Positions 38,266 through 47,599 are shown, counted from the stretch's first letter. The stretch: DNA of 64,000 nt from Candidatus Enterococcus ferrettii (GCF_017377655.1 NZ_JAFREL010000020.1:124001-188000), one strand, 5' to 3'. Notes: generated from the letters alone by a model not told the origin. Numbers and translations: made by a program.

Positions 38266-40020
38266 CTAACGAATCAAGCTGAAAAATAAAATCGGCAATA
38301 ACATCAATAAAAATAAAGGCACAATCGTCTGCATTGGATCAGAAATAATCCGAGCAGCGATAGTCATACTGGTCTTAGTCACTTGCGGCACGGGGTCAGC
38401 TTGCAGCAGCTCACCGTTTTTGATGGTGCCGTCTTTTTTTATTCCTAATTCTTTGAGCTGTTGGCCGTTCGCTTCTGACAATGGTTCTTGTTTGACTAAT
38501 TTGCCTTGTACTACACGACGATAAATGGTTCCGATATCCCCTTCGCATCGTAGCAGCGTGATTATCGGCGTTTGGTTGGCTGAACCTTCTTCCACATACG
38601 ACACTTCGGTATCTTGAATGGTTTTGTTTACGGTGACTTCGTAATGAAAAATGCTTTTGAAGTCGGTGGCATAGATCGTATCTTTTTCATTTAAGTTTTG
38701 AATCCTATGTAACAACAGATCCTGGTCGAAAATATTGTGGGACAGCAGCACATAATTGCTTTTACCTAATTGCTGGTCGGCTTGATAAGTGGCTGCCCCG
38801 GTCAATAAATTCTGATTGGCTAAGCCTGCCAAAATCGGCAGATTGATATCAACCTTAGGAATGACCAGCTTGCCAATTCCCCATTGGTTGGTGGTATCCT
38901 GCAACTTATTTTTAGCCTTGGCATAATCGGCAATGTTCACACTGGCGATTTGTTTTTCACCATAGTTGGCTTGACCAATTTTGTCTAGGCTGTACTCAGC
39001 CAGCTCGAACTGAGCGCCAATCGAAACCTCGGTCATTGCCGTCTCTTCCTGCATTTGAGTGTAGCCATAAATGGCGAAGCCAATCGTGGTCAGCATCGCA
39101 AAGAACAAGAGAAAGAAATAGGCCCGCGTCACCCAGAACAATTGCCGTAATCGTTTCGCCGCTTTGACATAGACTTTTACATCTTTGGAACGCAGGCGCT
39201 TCAATTGGTACCGATAGATCGCCATTAGCAGAATGAATAACAAGACATTAAAAGCTAACGTGGCCAACACCATATTTTGATAGCTGAAGGCATTGCGCTT
39301 CTTGACGTTCTTTTTGATTGCTTGTTTGTAAGGAATGCGATGACCTGTCACTAGCAACCGATAGGTATTAATCCCAGGTGGCGTACAGGTCAACAAAGTC
39401 ACCTTATCCTTACCTGGTTGAACCTTGATCTTATCCGCTTCACTGGGCAGAATTTCCTCAAAGGAATCAATCTCATAGGCCAATCGCTTCCCGAGAATAT
39501 TAATATAGAAGACATCGCCTTCGGTTAGGTTGCGAATATCGGTAAAAAGCACCTGATTTTTCACGCCGCTATGGCCAGTAATCACCGCTCGCGTGTTTTT
39601 CCCACCAACTGGAATCGAGGTGGATTCGATATGGCCTAAGCCTTTGTCCAAGGTTTGATAAGAGGTGCCATGATAAAATGGCATCTTCTCAATATCAATC
39701 GCCGGGATATCAATCGTCCCCATCGTGTCTCCCACGTCGGCGATATTCTTATACGCCATCGGTTCGGGATTCTCGCCGAGTTGCTTTTGGTAAATGTAGC
39801 GATTATACTCTTTCGCTAGCTGCCACTGGTGGGTGATTTCTTCTTGGCTCATGCGTTTTAAGACTTGGTCGTACTTGGCAGTGGCCTCGCTGCGCTCCCG
39901 ATTGGCTAAGTAATTGCCAACAATCGGATACAATAGGATGATGACACCAATGACAATCATGACAATGGCAAAGATCATTAAAAAGGAATGGTTTTTCTTT
40001 TGTTGTTTTCCTTGAAGCAT
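38266..40020 (-). CDS. Tandem double sortase
   Basis: The 584-aa protein has two sortase domains in one chain. Domain 1 (about 95-232) is class C-like with H150 (ITGHSGV), C212 (TLLTCTPP) and R221 (TYRLLVTGHR). Domain 2 (about 380-510) has H428 (LLSHNIF), C492 (TLLRCEGD) and R501 or R502 (YRRVVQG). Hydrophobic helices at about 12-33, 249-270, 298-320 and 563-582 place both domains outside. The second domain has the odd TLLRC in place of TLXTC. A canonical class C lid motif (DP followed by an aromatic) is not visible. Probably domain 1 polymerises pilin and domain 2 anchors, or has another specificity. Frame is continuous, so this is not an annotation fusion. Confidence 0.9.
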   Translation of the reverse strand: MLQGKQQKKNHSFLMIFAIVMIVIGVIILLYPIVGNYLANRERSEATAKYDQVLKRMSQEEITHQWQLAKEYNRYIYQKQLGENPEPMAYKNIADVGDTMGTIDIPAIDIEKMPFYHGTSYQTLDKGLGHIESTSIPVGGKNTRAVITGHSGVKNQVLFTDIRNLTEGDVFYINILGKRLAYEIDSFEEILPSEADKIKVQPGKDKVTLLTCTPPGINTYRLLVTGHRIPYKQAIKKNVKKRNAFSYQNMVLATLAFNVLLFILLMAIYRYQLKRLRSKDVKVYVKAAKRLRQLFWVTRAYFFLLFFAMLTTIGFAIYGYTQMQEETAMTEVSIGAQFELAEYSLDKIGQANYGEKQIASVNIADYAKAKNKLQDTTNQWGIGKLVIPKVDINLPILAGLANQNLLTGAATYQADQQLGKSNYVLLSHNIFDQDLLLHRIQNLNEKDTIYATDFKSIFHYEVTVNKTIQDTEVSYVEEGSANQTPIITLLRCEGDIGTIYRRVVQGKLVKQEPLSEANGQQLKELGIKKDGTIKNGELLQADPVPQVTKTSMTIAARIISDPMQTIVPLFLLMLLPILFFSLIR

Positions 40021-40050
40021 CCCTTTTTCTCCTCTCGTTCCCGCTTATTG

Positions 40051-40081
40051 AAAAGAAAGAGCAACTCAGACGAGTCACTCT
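40051..40081 (-). terminator. Terminator-like hairpin between pilin and sortase genes
   Basis: On the minus strand AGAGTGACTC, loop GTCT, GAGTTGCTCT (two wobble pairs), then TTCTTTTC. The T run is interrupted, so read-through is expected. It would lower expression of the assembly enzymes relative to the pilins. Confidence 0.6.
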
Positions 40082-40084
40082 TGT

Positions 40085-40777
40085 CTAAAAATGATGCTTC
40101 TTGGTTCGCATAAAGTAGCCGCCAATCGCGCCCATTACCACAATCAACGCTAATATCAGATACAATGACTGCATCGTACCTAGGGTGCCGCTAGTTTGCG
40201 GCAACCGTTTGTTGGCAGCGGTGGCTTCTGCGGCAGTTGGGTTGGCTGGATCTTTTTCCTTCGTTCCTGAAGTGCCCGGCAAAATCTGCACACTAGACTT
40301 CGGATACAGATACACATCGGACAAGGCTTCACCCGTCCGTTGCGGCAATGGCAGTTCAAAAGTAACTGGCTCCATCACTTGGCGTAACGTGTCCGTGGCT
40401 TTTTCACTAACGCGATACGTTCCTGCAACTAGATTTCCCACGCGGGCACTCCCTTGATCGTCTGTTGTGATAGTGGCAGAAAAAGCATCCACCCCTTCCA
40501 CCGGGCGAAACTCGCTGGTCCCTTCCATTGGGGAGACCCGGACAATTTCATAAGTGATACCGGATAAAGGATCTAGCTGATTTCCTTCAGCATCGGTGAC
40601 CTTTTCTGCCTTCGTCCCATCTTGAGGAACATCTTCAGATAAGGTCACTCCTTCCGCCAGCTTGTACTTTTGGATCGTAATGCTATAGCCCGCTTCTTCT
40701 GCCGCAACTGATTGCGGCAGAAGAACAACACTGACTAACAAAGAAAGCAGCAAGCAAATCGTTCGTATCTTTTTCAT
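40085..40777 (-). CDS. Small LPXTG pilin-like protein
   Basis: The 230-aa protein has a signal peptide (1-26), one pilin N-terminal-type domain (about 27-165) ending in the pilin motif VYLYPK with K160 as the likely polymerisation lysine, a Pro/Ala-rich linker, and a sorting signal LPQTSG (192-197) with helix and basic tail. The LPQTS variant differs from LPFTG in the other two subunits. This is consistent with a basal or anchoring subunit that a different sortase domain recognises. The start overlaps the adhesin gene by 4 bp. Confidence 0.85.
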   Translation of the reverse strand: MKKIRTICLLLSLLVSVVLLPQSVAAEEAGYSITIQKYKLAEGVTLSEDVPQDGTKAEKVTDAEGNQLDPLSGITYEIVRVSPMEGTSEFRPVEGVDAFSATITTDDQGSARVGNLVAGTYRVSEKATDTLRQVMEPVTFELPLPQRTGEALSDVYLYPKSSVQILPGTSGTKEKDPANPTAAEATAANKRLPQTSGTLGTMQSLYLILALIVVMGAIGGYFMRTKKHHF

Positions 40778-43700
40778 CGCGTGTGCCTCCTTCGCTTCGG
40801 CTGACGGTAATAGAGCATCATGCCGATAAAACCAGCGGTCATCAAGCTGGCAGCTGCCAACAGAAGCATGATCATAGGGTTATCTCCACCTGTGAATGGC
40901 AGATCAGTTTGGACATCGTTGTCTTGGTACAATTGAATCACTTGATTTCCTTGCGTAATGGTGACTTTGATTGGAGTTTTCAAGAGTTCAAATCCAATTG
41001 GTGCTTTGGTTTCGACTAAGGAATATTCGCCAGGGAATAAGTCTTTAAATTGAAGTTTCCCATTTTCGTCAGTAGTGGCCGTACCCAGCTTAGTCCCTGT
41101 GCCAGTGTGGCCTTGATACAGATCGAAGACAGCACCTTTCAAAGGCGTACCCGTCGCTTTTTCCGGATCGCTTAGTTCGCCATCTTTGTTTCCATCAATC
41201 GCTGTTCCAGCTTCATACTTAAAGAGCTTAATAGTCCCAGGACGAATCAAGCCGACATTCACGTCAGTTACATGATTGATTGAATCAGCCTGTCCCCAAA
41301 CAGAAGCCAAGTCATTAAGCTTCGGTTGCGTATAGCTTGGTGTCTTATTGTTGCTTGGATCAGCCTTTGAGTTTTTAGTGACGTCATCCCCAATTAACTG
41401 TTTGGTGACTCGATGAATTTCTCCATCAATGATAAATTCTGCGACATATTCGCCTTCTGGCAGATTCTTAAAGATGTACTCGCCATTTTCATTGGTCTTA
41501 ATTTTGGAGTTTCCTGAAGGATCAATGAATTCTTCTCCAGTTAAGCTCTCTTTGACCAGCTGATTTTTATAGTCAGGATTTTCTAGACTGGTTCGGTACA
41601 GTTTTACTGGAATGTCTTTGGCAAAATCCTCTGGTACTGACTGATCTGGTTTATTTCCGATTAAGCCATCGAGACTATCGTCATACCAAGCGACACCTGA
41701 GAGGTCACGGCCATAAACTTGAACACTTGAGTTTACACCACGAACATGTCGGTTTAAATTAGAATTCAATGCAGTAGAATTCACATACTTATCGCCGGCT
41801 TGTTGACCAGTTGGTCGCATGGTCAGAGACAATGAAACGTCTTTACCAGCTGGCAATTCACTATAAACCGCCACGATTGCTTTAGCATTTTCCAGTACTG
41901 TCATATCTGATCCTAACTGGTACCAGCCAGCACTTAATGGAATTTCATTTGGATCGGTGTCAATTGTTGCTGCTCCAATAATATCAGTATAATAAATTGT
42001 CCCTGGAACACTTCCTGGTAATTGTTTCAATTGAGTCAGCAAATAGGTTCCATTAAAATCCGTCCCACGACCATCTCCTTTTCTAGGTAACACATCCAAA
42101 ACTTTAACCTTATACATTGATTCTGATGAGTGGTTCCTAAATGAAATCGTATAGGTGAAGTCCGTTGGATACATATCTGATGGTTTTGCTGGATCAATCT
42201 TATTCCCACTTTCAATATGTGGTTTATCTACAACTTTATCTATTACAATGACTCCCGAATTTGTTACGGTAAAGTCAGTTGTACTAGTTCGGAGTTTTAC
42301 AACAGATGTGTCCTTTACTGATTCATCATCTTCCAGCCAAACCTCAGCTACCACTTTGCCATTCAAAGTGGCCACATTATTATTGAAGCTCAGCTTGGAA
42401 GAGATGATACTGGTGTCAAAAATAATTTTGGGATTATAGGTACTATTTTTTGCCGTGTAGTCCAGTATCCATTTCAGTGTCCATGTTCCATCTTCATTTT
42501 CAACAATATCTCCTGGATCAGGGTCAGGTAAAGGGTTCCCTTGATGGTCTTTTGCTGTCCCAAACACATATTGCGTCTCTTTCGGAATCGTGACTGAAAA
42601 TTGTACCTTATGTTTGTTATCTGAACCACTTTCAACTTTTCCATCTACTGTCCATTTGACAGTTTCATCCGGCGCATAAGTTTTCTTATTCGTTGAAATC
42701 GTTGGACGAATAGTCATTCCTGCAATATATAAGGTGTCACCATAATTAGAACTAGGAGAATGGTTAGTTATAAACTTTCCTGACTCATCATATTTCGTTG
42801 CTAAATAGTCGGGTGTTCTTTCCAGTTTATCCGTTTTATCTATTGGAAATTTACTAGTTTCTTTTCCAGCAGAATTTTTATTGAATACATTTGTTAATGC
42901 TATATTGGGATTATTTGCATTATCCTTTACTCCTACGTTCCCTATAGCAATCAAAGGAACCCGTATTGCATGATGGGCATATCCATCAACTGCAGTCACT
43001 TTTCTTATGCTCTTGACTATTGCAATGTCTCCATGGATTTTAGCTTCAGCTACTGTGTCATACCAAGTATAGGAATTTTCAATTGAAGCTTCTGAGCGGA
43101 AAGTTACATCAGGTATATTATTTCCTACTCCATATGAATACTTTTCAAATGACGGATCAGTTCCAGACGTATACCACGCACGAATCTCCCTGGCCTCGTC
43201 ATATTGAAAACTATTAGCGTTCCAGCGTGCATAAACCGTAGAGGTACTAGCCTCTGGATCTGTAAAAGAACCGTAAAAACTGCTCCAAATTTTATTCCTT
43301 GTAGTAGTTACTCCGTCTCCAAAACTATAATAATAGCTAGTGGAAGTACTTAATCCTTGAGCATTACTAGCTAGAAAGGCTGTATGGGCAGAAATACTCC
43401 CAGGCCAGGTCTTATCCCAAAGAATTTCTTTTTCACAAGAAACCTTTTGATAATCTCCTTCATACTTTATAGTGTCTACAGATAATGAATAAGTCATCGA
43501 ACTATCAACACCTGACTGCTCTACCATATAATCATAAGGGACTATGACTTGCATAGCTGCCACAGAAAAAGGTTCATCATTACTCCCCATCTGGCCTCCC
43601 CCCAGATACCACTTGTTTTTCCCAATACTCACAGGAGCATAATTATCATTTTTCACCGAAATTGTATGATTTGTATTTACATTCTTCACTACAGGATTTC

Positions 43701-45549
43701 CCGTGTTGTAAATACCTTTCATGGTGCTTGCTTGCGTGTCATCTGGATATATCTCATTCGTATATCCTACGGGTGCCTTTACCCCTTGTCTTGATATAGC
43801 TTGATATACATTTGAGTATGAATTGAATTCATCAGTAAATGTTTTATTAGTGAGCGCAGTACCCGTCAGCCCATCGTAAACAATAACTTCTATTGGATCT
43901 GTTTCAACACCAATATCTAAATCCTTTTCTATTAACTTTGATTTGAAATGGATTTTTTGTTTGATATCATATTCAACCCCTCCAACTGGATAGGTTGAAC
44001 CTTTGATTGAAGTTACATCTGCTCGCTCAGGAAGTGGTTTTAGTTTCACATATGAAACAACATTAGTTATAAAGCTATTTGGTTTATCATTCGTACCTGT
44101 GGCTTTCTCAAAAGTAGTCTTCTTCATAGGAGTCAACTCTAATTTAACATCAACTAAAGCCTTTGCAGAAATATAACAAGGGTTTTTTAACTTAGGTTCA
44201 ACATCTCTATTTATAACCTGGTCAATCTTCACTGTCTCTCCAGTTGATGCTAAAGTAGCAGTTTCAATCGTAACTGTAAAATGTGGATCTATTTCATCCT
44301 TATCCACACCACCATAAGTTCGGATGTTCTCGGTAAAAAAAACCTGAGCTGTCATAGCACCGATAACATTTTTCCGAGCAGTTAAAACTGATTTTTTAGT
44401 TCCGTTCCCTGTGTCTACTAATGTTGCTAGTCCATTTTCAAACTCCGCGGTTCTTCTTACTTGACCAGATTCATCCTTGCGCCAAGCATTGGGCAATTCC
44501 GCATCTAGACGAACCTGGAAGGAGGAATACTTTTCCTCAGTATTCTCAATACCCATAGTTACTCGATAGGCTGCCAAATCAAAAGTGCGCACAACTTCGT
44601 CATTTTCATCAGTATCGTAACCAGGACCGTTTATGGTATCAAAAGGTTTTACTCCTGTTGTTCTACCAACATACGCCTCTACTACAAATGGATCTGTCTT
44701 ACTAATTGCTTGTGGATCAATCAAAACTTTTTCTGTTGTTGATTCTTCCTCGTTTTCTTCTGCTGCTTTCTCTTCCACTGCTTCTACTTTTATCTCTGAA
44801 TCATTTTTTTCTTCTTTGCTACTTTCATTTTCAGTTGTTTCTTTTTCTGAAGTGACTTCTTCTGCCTTATTCTTGAAATGAATCAAGGTTTGCTTCTGTT
44901 CCGTATTTTCAGCACTTGATAGGATTACTGACTGATCTTTTTGAACGGTTTGTTGAATAGACAAAGCAACAGATTGGTTTTTTTTAAGCTTTAAATAGAG
45001 CACTCCTTTTTCTCGTTCTTCACTATTTCTAACTTTGAAAACACCAGAATCTGGCATGGGTTCTATCAATGGGGAAGTTGCTTCCAAGTCTTCCTGAGTT
45101 TCTTCTTGTGGTTCAACTGATTCCTCAATTGATTCATTTGCTTCTATGTTTTCAGGTTGTTCTATTTCTGAAATTGCGATCTCTGGCTCTTCTATAATTG
45201 GAGCTGACCGATAGATCATTCCTGTGTCTATATCAATTTCTTCTTCGGCCAACTCGTAGTAAGTTAGATAGTCATCTTTAGCAACAAAATCAATACTATA
45301 GTTTGCTTCGTCATATGGAATACTGTATATGCCGGTTTCTTTGGCTGTAAGAGTAATCTCTACCGCTTCTTTGTCTGTTTCGAAACTTCCAGTTACCTCT
45401 TTTTCTTCATGAGAAACAGTAACTAGTTTTGATTCATTGTCTGATGCTTTTAAAAACTGCCCTTGGGAGATGGCGCCAGCCACCCCCAGGACAATGAGGA
45501 GTGGAAGGCAAAGAGCGAGTAGTTTTTTGAGTCGTTTTTGGTTGTGCAT
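40774..45549 (-). CDS. Large LPXTG pilus adhesin/tip protein
   Basis: The 1591-aa protein has a signal peptide (about 1-35), a Glu-rich stretch (about 115-280) and a long central part with several beta-type domains. A SdrD B-like domain (LSGVAWYDDSLDGLIG, about 1325) and a CnaB/prealbumin-like domain (PLKGAVFDLYQ, then YSLVETKAPIGFELL, about 1460-1545) follow. The motif DGNKDGELSDPE looks like a Ca2+ loop. LPFTG begins near 1550 with helix and RRRHTR tail. Such large multi-domain pilus proteins sit at the tip and bind host ligands. Isopeptide bonds are possible in the CnaB-type domains. 28 bp separates it from the backbone gene. Confidence 0.85.
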   Translation of the reverse strand: MHNQKRLKKLLALCLPLLIVLGVAGAISQGQFLKASDNESKLVTVSHEEKEVTGSFETDKEAVEITLTAKETGIYSIPYDEANYSIDFVAKDDYLTYYELAEEEIDIDTGMIYRSAPIIEEPEIAISEIEQPENIEANESIEESVEPQEETQEDLEATSPLIEPMPDSGVFKVRNSEEREKGVLYLKLKKNQSVALSIQQTVQKDQSVILSSAENTEQKQTLIHFKNKAEEVTSEKETTENESSKEEKNDSEIKVEAVEEKAAEENEEESTTEKVLIDPQAISKTDPFVVEAYVGRTTGVKPFDTINGPGYDTDENDEVVRTFDLAAYRVTMGIENTEEKYSSFQVRLDAELPNAWRKDESGQVRRTAEFENGLATLVDTGNGTKKSVLTARKNVIGAMTAQVFFTENIRTYGGVDKDEIDPHFTVTIETATLASTGETVKIDQVINRDVEPKLKNPCYISAKALVDVKLELTPMKKTTFEKATGTNDKPNSFITNVVSYVKLKPLPERADVTSIKGSTYPVGGVEYDIKQKIHFKSKLIEKDLDIGVETDPIEVIVYDGLTGTALTNKTFTDEFNSYSNVYQAISRQGVKAPVGYTNEIYPDDTQASTMKGIYNTGNPVVKNVNTNHTISVKNDNYAPVSIGKNKWYLGGGQMGSNDEPFSVAAMQVIVPYDYMVEQSGVDSSMTYSLSVDTIKYEGDYQKVSCEKEILWDKTWPGSISAHTAFLASNAQGLSTSTSYYYSFGDGVTTTRNKIWSSFYGSFTDPEASTSTVYARWNANSFQYDEAREIRAWYTSGTDPSFEKYSYGVGNNIPDVTFRSEASIENSYTWYDTVAEAKIHGDIAIVKSIRKVTAVDGYAHHAIRVPLIAIGNVGVKDNANNPNIALTNVFNKNSAGKETSKFPIDKTDKLERTPDYLATKYDESGKFITNHSPSSNYGDTLYIAGMTIRPTISTNKKTYAPDETVKWTVDGKVESGSDNKHKVQFSVTIPKETQYVFGTAKDHQGNPLPDPDPGDIVENEDGTWTLKWILDYTAKNSTYNPKIIFDTSIISSKLSFNNNVATLNGKVVAEVWLEDDESVKDTSVVKLRTSTTDFTVTNSGVIVIDKVVDKPHIESGNKIDPAKPSDMYPTDFTYTISFRNHSSESMYKVKVLDVLPRKGDGRGTDFNGTYLLTQLKQLPGSVPGTIYYTDIIGAATIDTDPNEIPLSAGWYQLGSDMTVLENAKAIVAVYSELPAGKDVSLSLTMRPTGQQAGDKYVNSTALNSNLNRHVRGVNSSVQVYGRDLSGVAWYDDSLDGLIGNKPDQSVPEDFAKDIPVKLYRTSLENPDYKNQLVKESLTGEEFIDPSGNSKIKTNENGEYIFKNLPEGEYVAEFIIDGEIHRVTKQLIGDDVTKNSKADPSNNKTPSYTQPKLNDLASVWGQADSINHVTDVNVGLIRPGTIKLFKYEAGTAIDGNKDGELSDPEKATGTPLKGAVFDLYQGHTGTGTKLGTATTDENGKLQFKDLFPGEYSLVETKAPIGFELLKTPIKVTITQGNQVIQLYQDNDVQTDLPFTGGDNPMIMLLLAAASLMTAGFIGMMLYYRQPKRRRHTR

Positions 45550-45577
45550 CTTCTACCTTTCCTTTCTACTCCGTGAG

Positions 45578-47320
45578 TTACGCTGCACGTCGTTTCTTGT
45601 CAATGACAATAGCGGCTGTACCGATGGTGATTGCACCTAAGGCGATGGCTACCAATAACATCGTTCCTTCGCCCCCGGTGAATGGCAAGTCCGTTTTAGG
45701 TTTATCCACGACATTTAATTCCACTGTAGTATCCTTTTCAGTTTCTAAATCTACCGTTACCTTTTTTGCTTCCTTCAATAACTCGTAGCCTGCTGGGGCT
45801 TTTGTTTCGACTACCCAATAATCTTTTTTGATGTCTGCTTTGGCAAAGGTTGGTTCATTGGTATCAGGGTCATCAGTAATGTCTTGTTTACCGTTGCCGT
45901 TTTTATCGGTATACCAGTTTAGTGCCAATCCATTAAATTCTGCCCAACCGTCATCATCAGATACGGCTTTTAAGAAAGTAACGCCACTTGGCAAATCCGC
46001 TTCTAGATACGATTTTCCGTCTGTTGCAATAAATTTCCCTGCATCAGCGTCGGCTTTTGTTTCTGCAATCTGGAATTCAGCACCTTTTAATTTGTTATTA
46101 GGTGCTGTTTTGTCTTCCGCAGTCTTTTCAATATCAAATCCACCTGTGTAGTATTCTGGGTCTTTCGGATTCTCTGGATTTACTGGTTCGAATCCTGGTG
46201 TTAGAAAGGCTACGTCAAAATGGTTGGAAATCGTTCCATTATAATCATTAGCGGTGTGAGTGGTATAAAGCACACGAATTTTAACGTCTTTGTTCAACGC
46301 AACTTTCTTCATACCGACTTCAGTTAATTCAACCTTGACTGCTTTGGCAGCATCAGTAACATCTGTAATTGGTGCAGTTGTTTTTTCAGCACCATTCACA
46401 GAAACTTTATAATCGGTCCCTAAAACTAGGTCTGTCCAGGCACCAGATTCTGTTTTCACTTGTGCTTTTACATTGTCTAATAGTAATTCTTTGACTAACG
46501 TATCGTTAATAATGAAGTAATCGGCATAGATTTCATCATCTTTTGATACATTGATATCGGCAATTTTATTACCGTCTTCATCATATACAGGCGTAAGCAA
46601 CATGTCTTGACTCGCTACAGTATACAACCCACTTGGTAAATTAGCTGTTGCTTCCCAAGTGAAGGTTTGACCTGCTTTAATGGAATAGCCAGCGCCTTCC
46701 TCAACGGTCTTTTGTGGGTCAAGTAAGGTTTCCATGATGTTCTTTGGTTGAACTTCTACATCGTAGATCAATGAGCTCAAATCAGTCCGATCAGTTTGTG
46801 GCACATAAACAAAGAATGGATCAGCAGGCTTGGCAACCTTTGGAGTTTCACCGCGATCGTCTGCCAACTCAGTGACCAAGTAAATGCCGTCCGCAACTGT
46901 CCCTTTTCCTAACGCTTGCTTGGCACTGCCATCTGTTCCCGTTGTGATGGTGCCAATTTCTGAATCTACCGTGTAATGCGTGTCTTTCACTTGAACCAAT
47001 GGATTCGTTAATGAAGCATCCCCAATAGGAGACACTTTTTCAATTTTAAATTTAATTCCTGGCAATGGATCTTTGGTGATCGTATCGTCTTCCTTCCCGT
47101 CACCACGTTCGCCTAATTCGGAGACATCCTTCACCTGATACTTCCAAATCGTGATCGAGCGGTCAGAGTCTTCATCCGCTACCGGATTCGCCTTAATATT
47201 CTGCTCAGCATTCGCAGTTATGCCATTACCCAATGTCAGACTGCCTAGTCCCGTTCCGACTGACGCTAATAAAGCCGCAGTCATCGCCAACTGCACCATT
47301 TTTCTTTTGCTTCTCTTCAT
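45578..47320 (-). CDS. Major pilin, LPXTG backbone subunit
   Basis: The 580-aa protein has a signal peptide (about 1-38), an N-terminal domain ending in the pilin motif region YDVEVQPKN with K193 the likely cross-linking lysine, a middle domain, and a C-terminal CnaB-like domain (GGFDIEKTAEDK, E-box-type YWVVETKAPAGYELL). LPFTGG is at 545. A loop NWYTDKNGNGKQDITDDPD resembles a Ca2+ site, as in the adhesin. It is the first gene of the locus, as expected for the most abundant subunit, with ribosome site AAGGAG. Family: SpaH/EbpC-like backbone pilin. Confidence 0.88.
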   Translation of the reverse strand: MKRSKRKMVQLAMTAALLASVGTGLGSLTLGNGITANAEQNIKANPVADEDSDRSITIWKYQVKDVSELGERGDGKEDDTITKDPLPGIKFKIEKVSPIGDASLTNPLVQVKDTHYTVDSEIGTITTGTDGSAKQALGKGTVADGIYLVTELADDRGETPKVAKPADPFFVYVPQTDRTDLSSLIYDVEVQPKNIMETLLDPQKTVEEGAGYSIKAGQTFTWEATANLPSGLYTVASQDMLLTPVYDEDGNKIADINVSKDDEIYADYFIINDTLVKELLLDNVKAQVKTESGAWTDLVLGTDYKVSVNGAEKTTAPITDVTDAAKAVKVELTEVGMKKVALNKDVKIRVLYTTHTANDYNGTISNHFDVAFLTPGFEPVNPENPKDPEYYTGGFDIEKTAEDKTAPNNKLKGAEFQIAETKADADAGKFIATDGKSYLEADLPSGVTFLKAVSDDDGWAEFNGLALNWYTDKNGNGKQDITDDPDTNEPTFAKADIKKDYWVVETKAPAGYELLKEAKKVTVDLETEKDTTVELNVVDKPKTDLPFTGGEGTMLLVAIALGAITIGTAAIVIDKKRRAA

Positions 47321-47370
47321 GATAAAAACTCCTTTTCCCCTTTTTTTCTCTTTCTTCCGCTAAAAAATGT

Positions 47371-47412
47371 CTTTTTCAACTTACAGCTATCACTAGACCT
47401 TGGTTGAAAAAG
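47371..47412. repeat. Inverted repeat at the pilin promoter
   Basis: CTTTTTCAAC (47371-47380) and GTTGAAAAAG (47403-47412) are perfect 10-bp arms around a 22-bp spacer. The upstream arm begins at the expected transcription start of the pilin gene. The RNA would carry a 5' hairpin, or the arms form an operator. Confidence 0.6.
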
Positions 47413-47414
47413 CG

Positions 47415-47420
47415 ATTATA
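47415..47420 (-). promoter_or_regulatory. -10 box of the pilin operon
   Basis: A perfect TATAAT on the minus strand, 94 bp before the pilin start codon. No good -35 lies 16-18 bp upstream (AACCAA region), so activation by a regulator is likely. Confidence 0.5.
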
Positions 47421-47500
47421 ATAGCTGAATAAAGCCATTGGTTGTTTTCCAAGATTAAATAAGTCTAAGAAAAACTGCCTAGTATCAAGGTTTCACGCGG

Positions 47501-47532
47501 ATAATTGACGGCTTATTGACGGCGAATAGAAC
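47501..47532. repeat. Repeat copy A (TGACGGC tandem)
   Basis: Contains TGACGGC at 47506 and 47517 (11-bp period) followed by GAATAGAA. Nearly identical to copy B at 48801, in the same orientation. Such direct repeats are typical arm-type integrase sites or OmpR-type regulator sites. It lies about 80 bp upstream of the pilin -10 box. Confidence 0.8.
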
Positions 47533-47570
47533 CAAGCAATAAAAACACAGTTGTTATAAAAAAAGACAAA

Positions 47571-47599
47571 AAAGCCTTCCCAGCGGAAAGGCTTTTTTT
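47571..47599. terminator. Terminator of the integrase gene
   Basis: AAAGCCTT / AAGGCTTT hairpin flanked by A6 on one side and T7 on the other. It ends the integrase transcript (minus) and could stop transcripts from the plus side. Confidence 0.85.
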
